This document shows positions 55,564-63,956 of a stretch of DNA of 64,000 nucleotides, piece after piece. This DNA is from Streptomyces blattellae. GTDB lineage: Bacteria > Actinomycetota > Actinomycetes > Streptomycetales > Streptomycetaceae. Position 1 is the stretch's first letter. Each line of letters opens with the position of its first letter. Both the position numbers and the translations under genes were made by a program. The notes beneath the pieces are model-generated. The model was not told where the DNA came from and searched no databases. It saw only the letters and a list, made by a program, of their open reading frames with translations. The DNA is taken from assembly GCF_009709555.1 (NCBI RefSeq), contig NZ_WJBG01000140.1, positions 1 through 64,000 on the forward strand. Reading direction: 5' to 3'.

Positions 55564-55755
55564 ATGCAACCGTTCGCGCTCAACTACGCACGTCCGGCAG
55601 CAGAGTTGCAGGCCACCATTCCGTACATCTACGACTCCGGGCTGCAGTTGAACGTGCTCATGGACGGCCAGATAGCCGCCCGTGATCTCGCTCTGCTGAG
55701 AGAGCTGGGGACCACGACGTCCACCGCGGGCTCGAAGACTCACTTCGACGACTGA
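55564..55755 (+). CDS. tgmA: graspetide (ATP-grasp RiPP) precursor peptide, TgmA-like
   Basis: A 63-aa peptide starting MQPFALNYARPAAELQAT. The N-terminal leader (residues 1 to about 48) has the PFALNYARP block typical of putative ATP-grasp target precursors in Streptomyces. The C-terminal core from about residue 50 (TTTSTAGSKTHFDD) is rich in Thr/Ser with two terminal Asp, the donor and acceptor residues for omega-ester macrocycles, plus one Lys that could make an amide. ATG 55564 follows AGGGAG. The ligase gene starts 16 bases later, so the two form an operon. The final ring pattern is not predictable from sequence. Confidence 0.9.
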   Translation: MQPFALNYARPAAELQATIPYIYDSGLQLNVLMDGQIAARDLALLRELGTTTSTAGSKTHFDD

Positions 55756-55771
55756 ACACGGACCGGCGACG

Positions 55772-56755
55772 ATGACCGTCCTGATCCTGACCTGTGAAGC
55801 GGATGTGACGGCCGATCTGGTGGTGGTGCACCTCAACGCGTCCGGGATACCGGTCGTCCGGATCGACCCCGCCGATCTGACCGGCGGGGTCGCGCTGTCG
55901 GGCGAGTATGTGCACGGCGCGTTCCGCGGCCATCTGTCGGCCGGAGGGCGGCTGGTGAGCATCGAGGGGCTGCGCTCGATCTGGGTGCGCAGGCCGGGGG
56001 CTCCGGCCACGCGTGCCCCTGTGCCGTCCCCCTGGCTGACCGAGGAGGCGTCACAGGCTCTCTACGGCATGCTCCGCGGTGCGGGAGCGCGCTGGATGAA
56101 CCACCCGGACGCGGCTCGCCGGGCACGCCACAAGCCCTGGCAGCTCCGGCTGGCCCAACGGTGCGGCCTGCCCGTGCCGGCCACCCTGATCACGACGTTC
56201 CCGCAGGCCGCCCGCGAGTTCTCCGAGCGCTACCCCGATCTGGTCGTCAAGCCGGTCTCCGGCGCGCACCCGCAGGACCCGCCGCGGGCGGTGCCGACCA
56301 GCCGGGTGGCACCGGGCACGGACTTCGCCGCCGTCGCGTTCGGCCCCACCCTGCTGCAACGGCGTATCGCCAAGCGGGCGGACATCCGCCTCACGGCAGT
56401 CGGCGACCGGATGCTCGCCGCCCGCAAGGTCACGGCCGCGGACACCGACCCCGAGCAGGTGGATGTCCGCTTCGCTCCCTCCGACTCCCCGTGGCAGCCC
56501 GCGGATGTGCCGCCGCGCGTCGCCGCCGCCGTCCGCCTCTACCTCCGCGAGGCGGAACTGGCCTACGGCGCCTTCGACTTCGCCGAGGACACCGACGGCA
56601 CCTGGTGGTTCCTGGAGTGCAACCAGTCGGGGCAGTTCGGCTTCGTCGAGGTGGACACCGGTCAGCCGATCGCCCGCAGCATCGCGGAGTGGCTGGCGCG
56701 TCCCGGTCCGGAACGGCGCTCGCAGATCAACGGCACGAACACGGCGGTTTCCTGA
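55772..56755 (+). CDS. tgmB: ATP-grasp RiPP ligase, TgmB-like
   Basis: A 327-aa protein of the MvdC/MvdD/TgmB ATP-grasp peptide-maturase family. The N-terminal part (ILTCEADVTADLVVVHLNASGIPVVRIDPADL) is the leader-recognition/preATP-grasp domain. The middle has VVKPVSGAHPQ and LLQRRIAKRADIRLTAVG for ATP and substrate binding. The C-terminal FDFAEDTDGTWWFLECNQSGQFGFVE carries the Mg-binding Glu and Asn. It would activate core Asp side chains as acyl phosphates and join them to Thr/Ser hydroxyls of the upstream precursor. No methyltransferase, transporter or protease of such clusters is adjacent. Confidence 0.92.
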   Translation: MTVLILTCEADVTADLVVVHLNASGIPVVRIDPADLTGGVALSGEYVHGAFRGHLSAGGRLVSIEGLRSIWVRRPGAPATRAPVPSPWLTEEASQALYGMLRGAGARWMNHPDAARRARHKPWQLRLAQRCGLPVPATLITTFPQAAREFSERYPDLVVKPVSGAHPQDPPRAVPTSRVAPGTDFAAVAFGPTLLQRRIAKRADIRLTAVGDRMLAARKVTAADTDPEQVDVRFAPSDSPWQPADVPPRVAAAVRLYLREAELAYGAFDFAEDTDGTWWFLECNQSGQFGFVEVDTGQPIARSIAEWLARPGPERRSQINGTNTAVS

Positions 56756-56785
56756 CGGCCCTCACGGCCCTCGCGGCCCTGACGG

Positions 56786-57022
56786 TCAGTGCGGCCGCGG
56801 ACCAGGAGGCAGGGCCGCGCGCTGCCACCCCGCGCCCGGATGCGACGGGCGCTGTTCCAGGCCTGGCGTGTGCCCGTGGCCGTGCCCGTGCCCGTGGGAC
56901 TGCAGTGGCCGCATGGCGAACTCCAGTTCCCTGCTGACGCGTTCGGCCTCGCTGCGGGCCTGGAGGGGGACGTCACCGCGCTCGGCGACGAGCCGGTCGT
57001 AGATGGGGGAATCCTGGAACAC
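56786..57022 (-). CDS. small conserved protein with His-Gly repeat
   Basis: A 78-aa protein starting VFQDSPIYDRLVAERGDVPLQARSEAERVSRELEFAM. The N-terminal 45 residues match a pattern of short streptomycete hypotheticals. The tail contains HGHGHGHGHTPG, which could bind metal. GTG 57022 is the only start giving the FQDSPIY sequence, with AAAGG about 13 bases upstream. It converges on tgmB, ending 31 bases from its stop. Similar short proteins also occur elsewhere in streptomycete genomes, so a role in peptide maturation is speculative. Confidence 0.72.
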   Translation of the reverse strand: MFQDSPIYDRLVAERGDVPLQARSEAERVSRELEFAMRPLQSHGHGHGHGHTPGLEQRPSHPGAGWQRAALPPGPRPH

Positions 57023-57443
57023 CCGTCAACGTGCCTTTCAGTCACGGCCCATGCGCATGGGCCCGACTGCCGAGTGTAGGCGCAGCGGCACATAGGAGTG
57101 TGAATTCCGTCGTGGACTTGACGTCAGGCGCCGGTCGTGCAGCGGGCCGAACGATCACGAGGACGGTGGACGGTGGACGTGGCCCACAGCAGGTTGAAGG
57201 CGCCGGTGAACATGACGTGTTGAGCCGTGTGCGCACCCTCCACGGGTCGGCTCGCGCCGAGTTCGCCGAGAAGGCCGGAGCGAGGAAGCGTCTTGGCGCA
57301 TTGCTGACGATTGCCGCTCGAATCCGACCAACGTCACGACAGACACCCGGTCACGGACGATCCGCCCGAAAACACCCGCTTCCCCGTGCCGCCGCGGGCA
57401 GTTGAGCAGGAGGCATCCCCCTCAGGAGGAACGGTCTTCGCCC
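57023..57443. other. gene-free 421-base divergent promoter region
   Basis: This lies between divergently transcribed small genes. No frame on either strand has a start signal and reasonable composition. It contains a short imperfect repeat (GGACGGTGGACGGTGGACG, about 57161-57179) and an AGGAGG-like site (57409) ahead of the next gene. Confidence 0.5.
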
Positions 57444-57800
57444 ATGCATGTCTCCCATCGCCTGCTCTGCGGGCTGTACGTCCTCACCAGCGCGGGACTC
57501 GCCTGGACGGCGGTCCTCGAACTCCTCTGCGGTCTTGTGTGGGCGGCGCTGCTGTTCACGGCCGCCAGTCTGGTCCCGGTCATCGCCGTCGTACGGGAAA
57601 CAGTCCTGCACGACGAACGCCGCACCGTCGCCGCGCTGCGCGCCCAGGCGGTCGCCGAGCGCGGGCGGGGCGACGGGGCCGCAGACGACATCGTCCGCTC
57701 GGAGCTGCACGCCGCCTGCTGCGAGCGCTGGTGGACCAGTTGCGGCACCGATCACGACGCGTTCTGCCCGCACCGGATCCCACGGAGCAGCGCCGCCTGA
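57444..57800 (+). CDS. two-helix membrane protein of unknown function
   Basis: A 118-aa protein with two tightly spaced membrane helices (LLCGLYVLTSAGLAWTAVLELLCGL and LVWAALLFTAASLVPVIAVV). A helical cytoplasmic part follows, then a Cys/His-rich end (HAACCERWWTSCGTDHDAFCPH) that could bind a metal. ATG 57444 is preferred; an upstream TTG at 57402 has a GGAGG close by, while ATG 57444 has GGAGG 16 bases away. It converges on the ABC transporter, 13 bases between stops. Confidence 0.7.
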   Translation: MHVSHRLLCGLYVLTSAGLAWTAVLELLCGLVWAALLFTAASLVPVIAVVRETVLHDERRTVAALRAQAVAERGRGDGAADDIVRSELHAACCERWWTSCGTDHDAFCPHRIPRSSAA

Positions 57801-57812
57801 CGGGGCCCGCCG

Positions 57813-59582
57813 TCAGGCGACCTGCCCGCTGTGCAGCGCGGTGTACTCACCGCCCCGGCACAGGAGTTCCTCGTGCGTCCCGACCTCCCGGATCCGGCCG
57901 TCCCGCATCACCACGATCCGGTCCGCGCCCCGCACGGTAGACAGCCGGTGCGCCACCACGAACGTGGTGCGCCCGCGCAGCAACCGGGCGAGCGCCTGCT
58001 GCACCAGCGCCTCCGACCGGGTGTCCAGCGCCGAGGTGGCCTCGTCGAGGACGAGCACCCTGGGGTCCCTGATCAGCGCCCGGGCGATGGCGAGGCGCTG
58101 CCGCTGCCCGCCGGACAGCCGCGCGCCGCGCTCGCCGACCACCGTGTCGAGTCCCTGCGGCAGCCGGTCGACGAACTCCAGCGCGTTGGCGTCCCGCAGC
58201 GCCGCCCGCACCGCCTCCTCGTCGGCCTCGTCCATGCCGTAGGCGACGTTCTCCCGGACCGTGCCGTCGAACAGGATCGACTCCTGCGGCACCACCGAGA
58301 CGAAACGCCGGTAGGTGCGCAGGTCGAGGGTGTTCATGTCGGTGCCGTCGAGCAGCAGCCGGCCCGACGTCGGCCGGATGAACCCGATGACGAGGTTGAG
58401 GACGGTGGACTTGCCCGCGCCGGACGCTCCGACGAGCGCGACGGTCTCGCCCGGCACGACGGAGAGCGAGAAGTCCCGTACGGCGGGCCGGCCGCCGTCC
58501 TCGTAGGCGTGAGCCACCTGCTCGAAGGTGACGGCCCCGCGCAGCGACGTCAGTTCCGCCTTGCCCTCGTTGTCCTCCAGTTCGGGAGCCTGGAGCACCT
58601 CACCGACCGAGCGGACCGATTCGAGCCCCTTGGTGATGACCGGGGCGAGGCCCGCCAACGTGGTCGTGGAGTTGGTGAGCGTCGTCAGGAAGGCGCTGAG
58701 CATCACGACGTCGCCGGGGGTGACACCCCAGACGTCGTAGTACGACACCAGCGCGGCGCCGGCGAGGACGAGCACGCCGACCACGTTCAGCACCACCCAG
58801 GCCAGTGAGCCGAAGCGGCCATTGACGAGGTCGAGGCGCATACCGGAGGTCAGCAGCCGGTTCAGGGTGCCGTCGATGCGGCGCAGCGCCTTGCCCTCCA
58901 GGCCGTGGGCCCGGGTGACGGGGATGAGGCGGGTCATCTCGGTGACCCGGGAGGACAGGGTCTCCACCTCGTGCCGGAAGTGTTCGTTGTGGGTGCGCAG
59001 CCGGGCCCTGAGCCGGGCCACGACGAGCGCGGCGGCGGGCACGACGACCAGGAAGACCGGCACGAACTCGGGTGTGCGCACGGCGATGATGACGAGGCCG
59101 CCGACGAGCACGGTGGTCGCCCCGAGGCCGGTCTCGGCGGTCTGCTGCACCATCTGCTCGACGGTCTCCACATCGCGCACGACCTTGGCCTGGAGTACTC
59201 CGGCGCTGACCCGGGAGTGGTAGCCGATGGACAGCTGCTGCATACGGGTGCACAGGGCGGAGCGCAGCGTGGTGCCCATGCGCCGGACGCTGCCGTACAG
59301 GAGCCGGACGTAGAGCACGTGCAGGGGGTAGTTGACCAGCAGGATGCAGAGGATGATCACCGTGCTGGTCCACAACCGGCCGATCGGCTGGTGCTCGACG
59401 ACGATGTCGATGATGGACGCGGTGATCAGGGGCAGCAGCCAGAGCGGGCTGTGCTTGACCGTGAAGACGCCGACCGCCGCCGCGAGACGGTGGCGGTCGG
59501 CGCGGAACAGGTAGGCGAGGGTGCGGATCGGGTGTTCGCCCCGGTAGCGATGGTCGAGCGGTCTCTCCAACGACGAAGCCAT
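57813..59582 (-). CDS. ABC exporter half-transporter (TMD-NBD)
   Basis: A 589-aa protein. An N-terminal six-helix membrane domain (residues about 30-310) is fused to an ATPase with Walker A VGASGAGKST, Q-loop VPQESILFDGTVREN, signature LSGGQRQRLAIARAL, Walker B VLVLDEATSALD and switch VAHRLST. It functions as a homodimer or with a partner not present here. It probably exports a lipid, drug or peptide; it lies near the graspetide genes but in the opposite orientation and about 1 kb away, so a link is only possible. A LacI-type AAGCGCTT site lies about 67 bases before ATG 59582. Confidence 0.93.
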   Translation of the reverse strand: MASSLERPLDHRYRGEHPIRTLAYLFRADRHRLAAAVGVFTVKHSPLWLLPLITASIIDIVVEHQPIGRLWTSTVIILCILLVNYPLHVLYVRLLYGSVRRMGTTLRSALCTRMQQLSIGYHSRVSAGVLQAKVVRDVETVEQMVQQTAETGLGATTVLVGGLVIIAVRTPEFVPVFLVVVPAAALVVARLRARLRTHNEHFRHEVETLSSRVTEMTRLIPVTRAHGLEGKALRRIDGTLNRLLTSGMRLDLVNGRFGSLAWVVLNVVGVLVLAGAALVSYYDVWGVTPGDVVMLSAFLTTLTNSTTTLAGLAPVITKGLESVRSVGEVLQAPELEDNEGKAELTSLRGAVTFEQVAHAYEDGGRPAVRDFSLSVVPGETVALVGASGAGKSTVLNLVIGFIRPTSGRLLLDGTDMNTLDLRTYRRFVSVVPQESILFDGTVRENVAYGMDEADEEAVRAALRDANALEFVDRLPQGLDTVVGERGARLSGGQRQRLAIARALIRDPRVLVLDEATSALDTRSEALVQQALARLLRGRTTFVVAHRLSTVRGADRIVVMRDGRIREVGTHEELLCRGGEYTALHSGQVA

Positions 59583-59644
59583 GAACGGCTTTTCCTCCCC
59601 GGTGGCCGGTGGCCGGTGGCCGGCGGCGGTACGGCGGACAAGGG

Positions 59645-59660
59645 GTGCAAGCGCTTTCCC
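59645..59660. promoter_or_regulatory. LacI-type AAGCGCTT site upstream of the ABC exporter
   Basis: GTGCAAGCGCTTTCCC has the LacI-family palindromic core AAGCGCTT at 59649-59656, 67 bases upstream of the transporter start. GGTGGCC is repeated three times between it and the gene. Confidence 0.4.
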
Positions 59661-59718
59661 CCGGCGCGTTCTTCCCCGGCCGACCGGACGTACACCAGCT
59701 TGTGGAGGTCCGCTGCGA

Positions 59719-60270
59719 TCAGGCTCCTATGACTCGCGCGAGTTCCGTCGTGGCCCGCGCGATCTCGGTGTCCTCGTCGTTCATCAGCAGCCGCAGTTCG
59801 CCGCGCCGGGCACGCACGGCCTGGCGTGCCCGGCGCTCCCACACCACGTGGTTCTCGCGATGATGGAGCAGTTTCGGGTAGACGGCCGCGGTGCTCTCCC
59901 ACTGACGGGCGTCGGCGATGCTCCTGAGCAGCTGGATGATCTGCGCGCGGCAGGTCACATGGGGCAGTTGGGCGAGCTCCCACAGGAACGGCACGGTGGC
60001 CGCCGTCGCCTGTTCCACCACGAAGCCGTACTGACAGATGCGGGTGCGCAGGTCGTCGAGTGCGGAGCGGGCGGTGTCGGCGTCACCCCACGCGACGCTG
60101 TTGAGGAGCAGCGGGATGGCCGCCGCGGAGCCGGTGGAGTCCTTGATCTCACGCCACGGAACCCGCCCCAGCGCCGTCAGGGGCGTGGCCCGCGCCAAGC
60201 CCTTGGGCGGTACGTGGCGCTGTGCTGCCTCGCTCGACGTGTGGCGTGGTCGGTCCGCAGGTGATGACAC
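59719..60270 (-). CDS. HEAT-like helical protein of unknown function
   Basis: A 183-aa protein rich in alpha-helix: SAAAIPLLLNSVAWGDADTARSALDDLRTRICQYG, then ATAATVPFLWELAQLPHVTCRAQIIQLLRSIADA. The spacing suggests two to three HEAT-type repeats. No membrane segment or catalytic motif. GTG 60270 follows GGGGAGA. It would form a small scaffold; I know no assigned role for the family. It lies upstream of the ABC exporter gene on the same strand. Confidence 0.72.
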   Translation of the reverse strand: MSSPADRPRHTSSEAAQRHVPPKGLARATPLTALGRVPWREIKDSTGSAAAIPLLLNSVAWGDADTARSALDDLRTRICQYGFVVEQATAATVPFLWELAQLPHVTCRAQIIQLLRSIADARQWESTAAVYPKLLHHRENHVVWERRARQAVRARRGELRLLMNDEDTEIARATTELARVIGA

Positions 60271-60457
60271 GGCATCTCCCCGATGCGACGTCAGAACTGG
60301 GCGCCGGATGCAGTGTTGACGCCGCAGCTATTATCCACAGCGACAGCGCCCGCGTGCAATTGCACGGGAAATTGCGTGAGAAGCGGGCGGGAGCGGGTAC
60401 GACCGTCGCAGTACGCCGCGTGCAATCGCGTGGGTCGTGAACAGCAAGGAGACCGCG

Positions 60458-60688
60458 GTGCCACCAGTACACAACGGAGTGCGGGCCAGTTCGTTGGACG
60501 CCCGCTGGGTCAAGAGCCGGCACAGCAACGCCGAGGGCAACTGCGTGGAGATCGCCGCGCTCGTCGACGGAGGCGTCGCGCTGCGCAACTCCCGCGATCC
60601 GGACGGTCCCGCACTGGTCTACACGGCGGCCGAGTTGGCGGCTTTCCTGGCGGGCGCGAAGGACGGCGAGTTCGACCATCTGCTGTAG
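60458..60688 (+). CDS. DUF397-family protein (partner of XRE/DUF5753 regulators)
   Basis: A 76-aa protein with the DUF397 pattern WVKSRHSNAEGNCVEIAAL, VALRNSRDPDGPALVYTAAELAAFLAGAKDGEFD. GTG 60458 is preferred because AAGGAG lies six bases before it; an in-frame GTG at 60437 lacks such a site. DUF397 proteins normally sit next to an XRE-DUF5753 regulator, as here, and act as small modulators comparable to WhiJ-associated proteins in Streptomyces development. The regulator gene starts 94 bases downstream on the same strand. Confidence 0.93.
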   Translation: MPPVHNGVRASSLDARWVKSRHSNAEGNCVEIAALVDGGVALRNSRDPDGPALVYTAAELAAFLAGAKDGEFDHLL

Positions 60689-60782
60689 CCGGACAGGTCG
60701 ACTCCGCTGCTGCGACAGGCATGCCGCAGGACGTCCGGTGCGATAGGGTGAATCACCCTCATGCCGGTCCGCGGGAGTCTGG

Positions 60783-61703
60783 ATGTCAGCAGAGTCGCAT
60801 CGCATCTCCCTGCTCGAACCCTATCTCGACCGGCCCGAGCCCGCCCCGACTCTGCTGAAAATGCTGGTCGGTGTGCAGCTGACCGGCTTCCGTGAGGACG
60901 CCGGGCTCGCCCAGGACCAGGCGGCGCGGGCCCTGGGCTTCAGTCCCGCCAAGCTCTCGCGCATCGAGGCGGGCAAGGGCCGCCGTCCCCCGGCCGAGAG
61001 CGACGTCCGTGCGCTGCTGGAGCTGTACGGCACGGACGGCTACGAGGCGTCGGTGCTGTTGAAGCTGCTGCACCGGGCCGGTGAGCCGGGCTGGTGGCAG
61101 CGCTACGACAAGCGTCTGATGCCCGAGTGGTTCGACCGGCTGGTCGGGTTGCAGGAGGCGGCGGCCGCGATCCGTACGTTCGAGATCCAGTACGTCCCGG
61201 GTCTGCTGCAGACTCCCGAGTACACCCGGGCCGTGGTGCGCCGGGGTCTGCCGACCGCACCCGCCGCCGAGGTCCGGCGCCGGGTCGAACTGCGCACGCG
61301 GCGGACGGAGTTGCTGCTGCGGGCGGATGCGCCGCAACTGTGGGCGGTGATCGACGAATCGGTCCTGCTGCGGGTTCTGGGCAGCGTGGACGTCATGCGC
61401 GAGCAGCTGGTCCAGCTGATCGGGATGGCTCAGCGGTCGAACGTGACCGTGCAGATCGTGCCCTTGGACGTGACGAACGCGTCGGCGCCGGCCATACCGA
61501 TCACATATCTGCGCTTCGGCGGTCTCGATCTGCCCGACGTCGTCTATCTGGAGCACATCAGGAGCGCCAACTTCCTGGAGGACCAGGACGAGACGGAGGA
61601 GTACCGGCTCGCCCTGGACCGGCTGGCCGACGAGGCGCTCACGCCTCGCGCGTCACTGGAGTTGCTGCGCGAGACGATGGAGCGGCGGTACCCCGAGGCC
61701 TGA
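60783..61703 (+). CDS. XRE helix-turn-helix regulator with DUF5753 (WhiJ-like)
   Basis: A 306-aa protein. The N-terminal XRE helix-turn-helix is LTGFREDAGLAQDQAARALGFSPAKLSRIEAGKG (residues about 32-65). It is followed by the DUF5753 domain with its constant features EIQYVPGLLQTPEYTRAVV, LWAVIDESVLLRVLG, VTVQIVPL and VVYLEHI. Such regulators are numerous in Streptomyces and pair with DUF397 proteins. Here the order is DUF397 then XRE, with a PF04672 methyltransferase convergent 34 bases beyond, a frequent trio. ATG 60783. Confidence 0.94.
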   Translation: MSAESHRISLLEPYLDRPEPAPTLLKMLVGVQLTGFREDAGLAQDQAARALGFSPAKLSRIEAGKGRRPPAESDVRALLELYGTDGYEASVLLKLLHRAGEPGWWQRYDKRLMPEWFDRLVGLQEAAAAIRTFEIQYVPGLLQTPEYTRAVVRRGLPTAPAAEVRRRVELRTRRTELLLRADAPQLWAVIDESVLLRVLGSVDVMREQLVQLIGMAQRSNVTVQIVPLDVTNASAPAIPITYLRFGGLDLPDVVYLEHIRSANFLEDQDETEEYRLALDRLADEALTPRASLELLRETMERRYPEA

Positions 61704-61737
61704 CCGGCCTCGGGGGAACACGAGCGTTCACCCGGAC

Positions 61738-62556
61738 TCAGGGAAGGCGGCCGACGCCGCCGAACTCGATCCATTCGTGGGTGAGCTGACGGGGCGTCAC
61801 CTCGGAGTCGGGCCGCCAGGTGGAGACCTCCACGAGGCCCGGTTCGAGGATCTCCAGGCCTTCGAAGAGTGCGGCGACGTCCTTCTCCTGCCGCACGCGG
61901 CCCCAGTGGCCCTGGGTCGCCTTGTCCATGAAGTCGGTGACGAAGGCGCGTACTTCGGGGTCCTCGCTGACCAGCTGGCACATGACCATGAAGCTGCCGG
62001 GCGCCAGTCGTGCGGCCACCCGGCGGGCCACGGCGAGGGGGCCGTCCGTGTCGCTGTCCGGGATGCAGTGCATCACCGAGTTGAAGAGCACGGCGACCGG
62101 CTGGGAGAAGTCGATCAGGCGCCGGGTGTCGGGGTGCGCGAAGATGGCGTCGGTCTCGCGCATGTCCGCGTGGATGACGGCGGTGCGCTCGTCCTGCTCC
62201 AGCAGTGCCCGGCCGTGGACCAGCACCATGGGGTCGTTGTCGACGTAGACCACGTGGGAGTCGGGGTGCACGCGCTGGGCGACCTGGTGCACGTTGTCCT
62301 GGGTGGGCAGACCGGATCCGTGGTCGAGGAACTGGCGGATTCCGTGGTCCTCGGCGAGCGTCCGGACGACGCGCTGCAGAAAGCGGCGGTTGTTGACGGC
62401 GAGCCGGCGGGTGCTGGGCACGACCTTGTCGAGTTCCTCGCAGGCCGCACGGTCGGCGGCGTAGTTGTCCTTGCCGCCCAGGTAGTGGTCGTACATCCGG
62501 GCGGCAGTCGGCACTTCGGCGTCGATCGACGTGGACAGCTGCTTGTCGGTGTGCAT
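61738..62556 (-). CDS. S-adenosyl methyltransferase (PF04672/DUF574), second copy
   Basis: A 272-aa paralogue of the gene at 1645, sharing ARMYDHYLGGKDNYAADR, the SAM site QFLDHGSGLPTQDNVHQVAQRV, VVYVDNDPMVLVHGRALL and the C-terminal EPGLVEVSTWRPD. The usual FLDIG is FLDHG here. ATG 62556 follows GGGGGA. Its product, substrate and link to the neighbouring XRE/DUF397 pair are undefined; the recurrent association suggests a common regulatory or defensive function. Confidence 0.9.
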   Translation of the reverse strand: MHTDKQLSTSIDAEVPTAARMYDHYLGGKDNYAADRAACEELDKVVPSTRRLAVNNRRFLQRVVRTLAEDHGIRQFLDHGSGLPTQDNVHQVAQRVHPDSHVVYVDNDPMVLVHGRALLEQDERTAVIHADMRETDAIFAHPDTRRLIDFSQPVAVLFNSVMHCIPDSDTDGPLAVARRVAARLAPGSFMVMCQLVSEDPEVRAFVTDFMDKATQGHWGRVRQEKDVAALFEGLEILEPGLVEVSTWRPDSEVTPRQLTHEWIEFGGVGRLP

Positions 62557-62873
62557 CGTTCCCCCGGCCTCGTTGCCGCGCCAACTGGACTGGCCTGACT
62601 GGGAACACATCCTAGGGACTTGGCGACCGACGCGGCCAGTGCACGCTTGAACCAGCCCTCCTGATGGAGGAGTTGGCGAACGCCGCGGTGACCGGGGCGA
62701 CAAACGCCCCCGGTCCGGAGCGTTCAGCTCGCGTCGATCGGGCGGGGGCGGGCCGGGCTGTACGGGACGGCTCCCGCAGATCACCGGGGAACCACTGCTT
62801 GAGCAGCCTGCACCGGCGGTGGGCGCTGACCCCATGGCTGTGGCCGGGCCGGAGCGGGACGGCCGGTGTCGGC
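62557..62873. other. gene-free stretch with a hairpin
   Basis: About 317 bases between two minus-strand genes. ACCGGGGCG at 62691-62699 pairs with CGCCCCCGGT at 62705-62714 (one bulged base), a possible terminator for the aldo-keto reductase. A plus-strand GGAGG...ATG near 62664 leads only to a frame antisense to the reductase, so I do not call a gene. The methyltransferase promoter should be at the left. Confidence 0.5.
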
Positions 62874-63731
62874 TCAGGCGGCGTCCAGGTCGGCGATCTC
62901 CGTGGGCGTGAGCGTCAGGTTCACCGCCTCGCAGGAGTCACGGATGGTCTCCGGTCGGCTCGCGCCCGGGATCGGCAGGACGACCGGCGACTTGGCGAGC
63001 ATCCAGGCCAGGCAGACGCGCTGCGGGCTCACTCCGTGGGCCTCGGCGACACGGGCGAACGGTGCGTGGGCGGAACCGAGTTCCCCGGAGCGGGCGATGC
63101 CGCCGAGCGGGCTCCAGGGCAGGAACGCGATGCCTAGTTCGTCGCACAGGCGCAATTCCGGCTCGCTGGAGCGGAAGGCGGGCGAGAACTGGTTCTGGAC
63201 GGAGACCAGTCGGCCGCCCAGGATGTCGTTCGCCTGCCTGATCTGGCCCGGGTTCGCGTTGGAGATCCCCGCCATGCGGATCTTGCCCTCGTCCAGCAGG
63301 TCGCGTACCGCGCCGACGGACTCGGCGTAGGGCACACGCGGGTCGGGGCGGTGGAACTGGTAGAGCCCGATGGCCTCCGCGCCGAGTCGGCGCAGGGACG
63401 CTTCACAGGCGGCCTTGATGTGCTCGGGGCTGCCGTCGAGGGTCCAACTGCCGTCGCCGGGGCGCAGATGGCCGCCCTTGGTGGCGACCAGGACGTCCGC
63501 TCCCCGGCCGTGGGAGGCGAGGGCCTTGGCGATCAGCGTCTCGTTGTGGCCGACCTCGTCGGCGTGCAGATGGTAGGCGTCCGCGGTGTCGATCAGCGTC
63601 ACACCGGCGTCGAGCGCGGCGTGGATGGTCGCGAGGGAGCGGGCCTCGTCCGGTCGCCCCTCGATCGACATGGGCATAGCGCCCAGGCCCATCGCGCTGA
63701 CCTCGACGTCACCGATGCGGCGAGTGTGCAT
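62874..63731 (-). CDS. aldo/keto reductase
   Basis: A 285-aa TIM-barrel oxidoreductase. Catalytic residues are Asp and Tyr in LIDTADAYHLHADEVGHNE, Lys in LVATKGGHL and His in LYQFHRPDP. The C-terminal cofactor loop is PIPGASRPETIRDS. It is shorter than the 340-aa enzyme at 15437 and belongs to another branch. ATG 63731 follows GAGG; the frame opens at 63770 but without a site. It is divergent from a Gfo/Idh/MocA oxidoreductase, which fits a sugar or polyol redox context. Confidence 0.93.
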   Translation of the reverse strand: MHTRRIGDVEVSAMGLGAMPMSIEGRPDEARSLATIHAALDAGVTLIDTADAYHLHADEVGHNETLIAKALASHGRGADVLVATKGGHLRPGDGSWTLDGSPEHIKAACEASLRRLGAEAIGLYQFHRPDPRVPYAESVGAVRDLLDEGKIRMAGISNANPGQIRQANDILGGRLVSVQNQFSPAFRSSEPELRLCDELGIAFLPWSPLGGIARSGELGSAHAPFARVAEAHGVSPQRVCLAWMLAKSPVVLPIPGASRPETIRDSCEAVNLTLTPTEIADLDAA

Positions 63732-63827
63732 GTGATCGTGACCTCTTCCGGCTGTCGTGGGCGGGATCACCCTTCAGCCTTGCCGGACTGCCGCCGGCAG
63801 TCCAATGGAAGAAAGAGAACGCATTCA

Positions 63828-63859
63828 GCACGCGAGCGGATCAATCCCCGCTCGCGTGC
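63828..63859. terminator. 12-bp perfect hairpin in a divergent intergenic region
   Basis: GCACGCGAGCGG at 63828-63839 pairs exactly with 63848-63859 around an 8-base loop. It lies 97-128 bases upstream of the minus-strand reductase and 98-129 bases before the plus-strand oxidoreductase, where no transcript should end. It may be an operator, an attenuator or an insulating terminator. Confidence 0.6.
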
Positions 63860-63956
63860 GTCTTTGCCCACCCCTGATGCTCCATGGCCGGGTCGATGTG
63901 CGAGGCTCGCTCGGCACCGGCTCGGCACCGGCTCGGCATCGCGGAAAGGCGACGGC

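Noticed and set aside
62664..63137. Plus-strand frame with GGAGG near ATG 62664
   Set aside because: Most of it is antisense to the aldo-keto reductase and has no motif.
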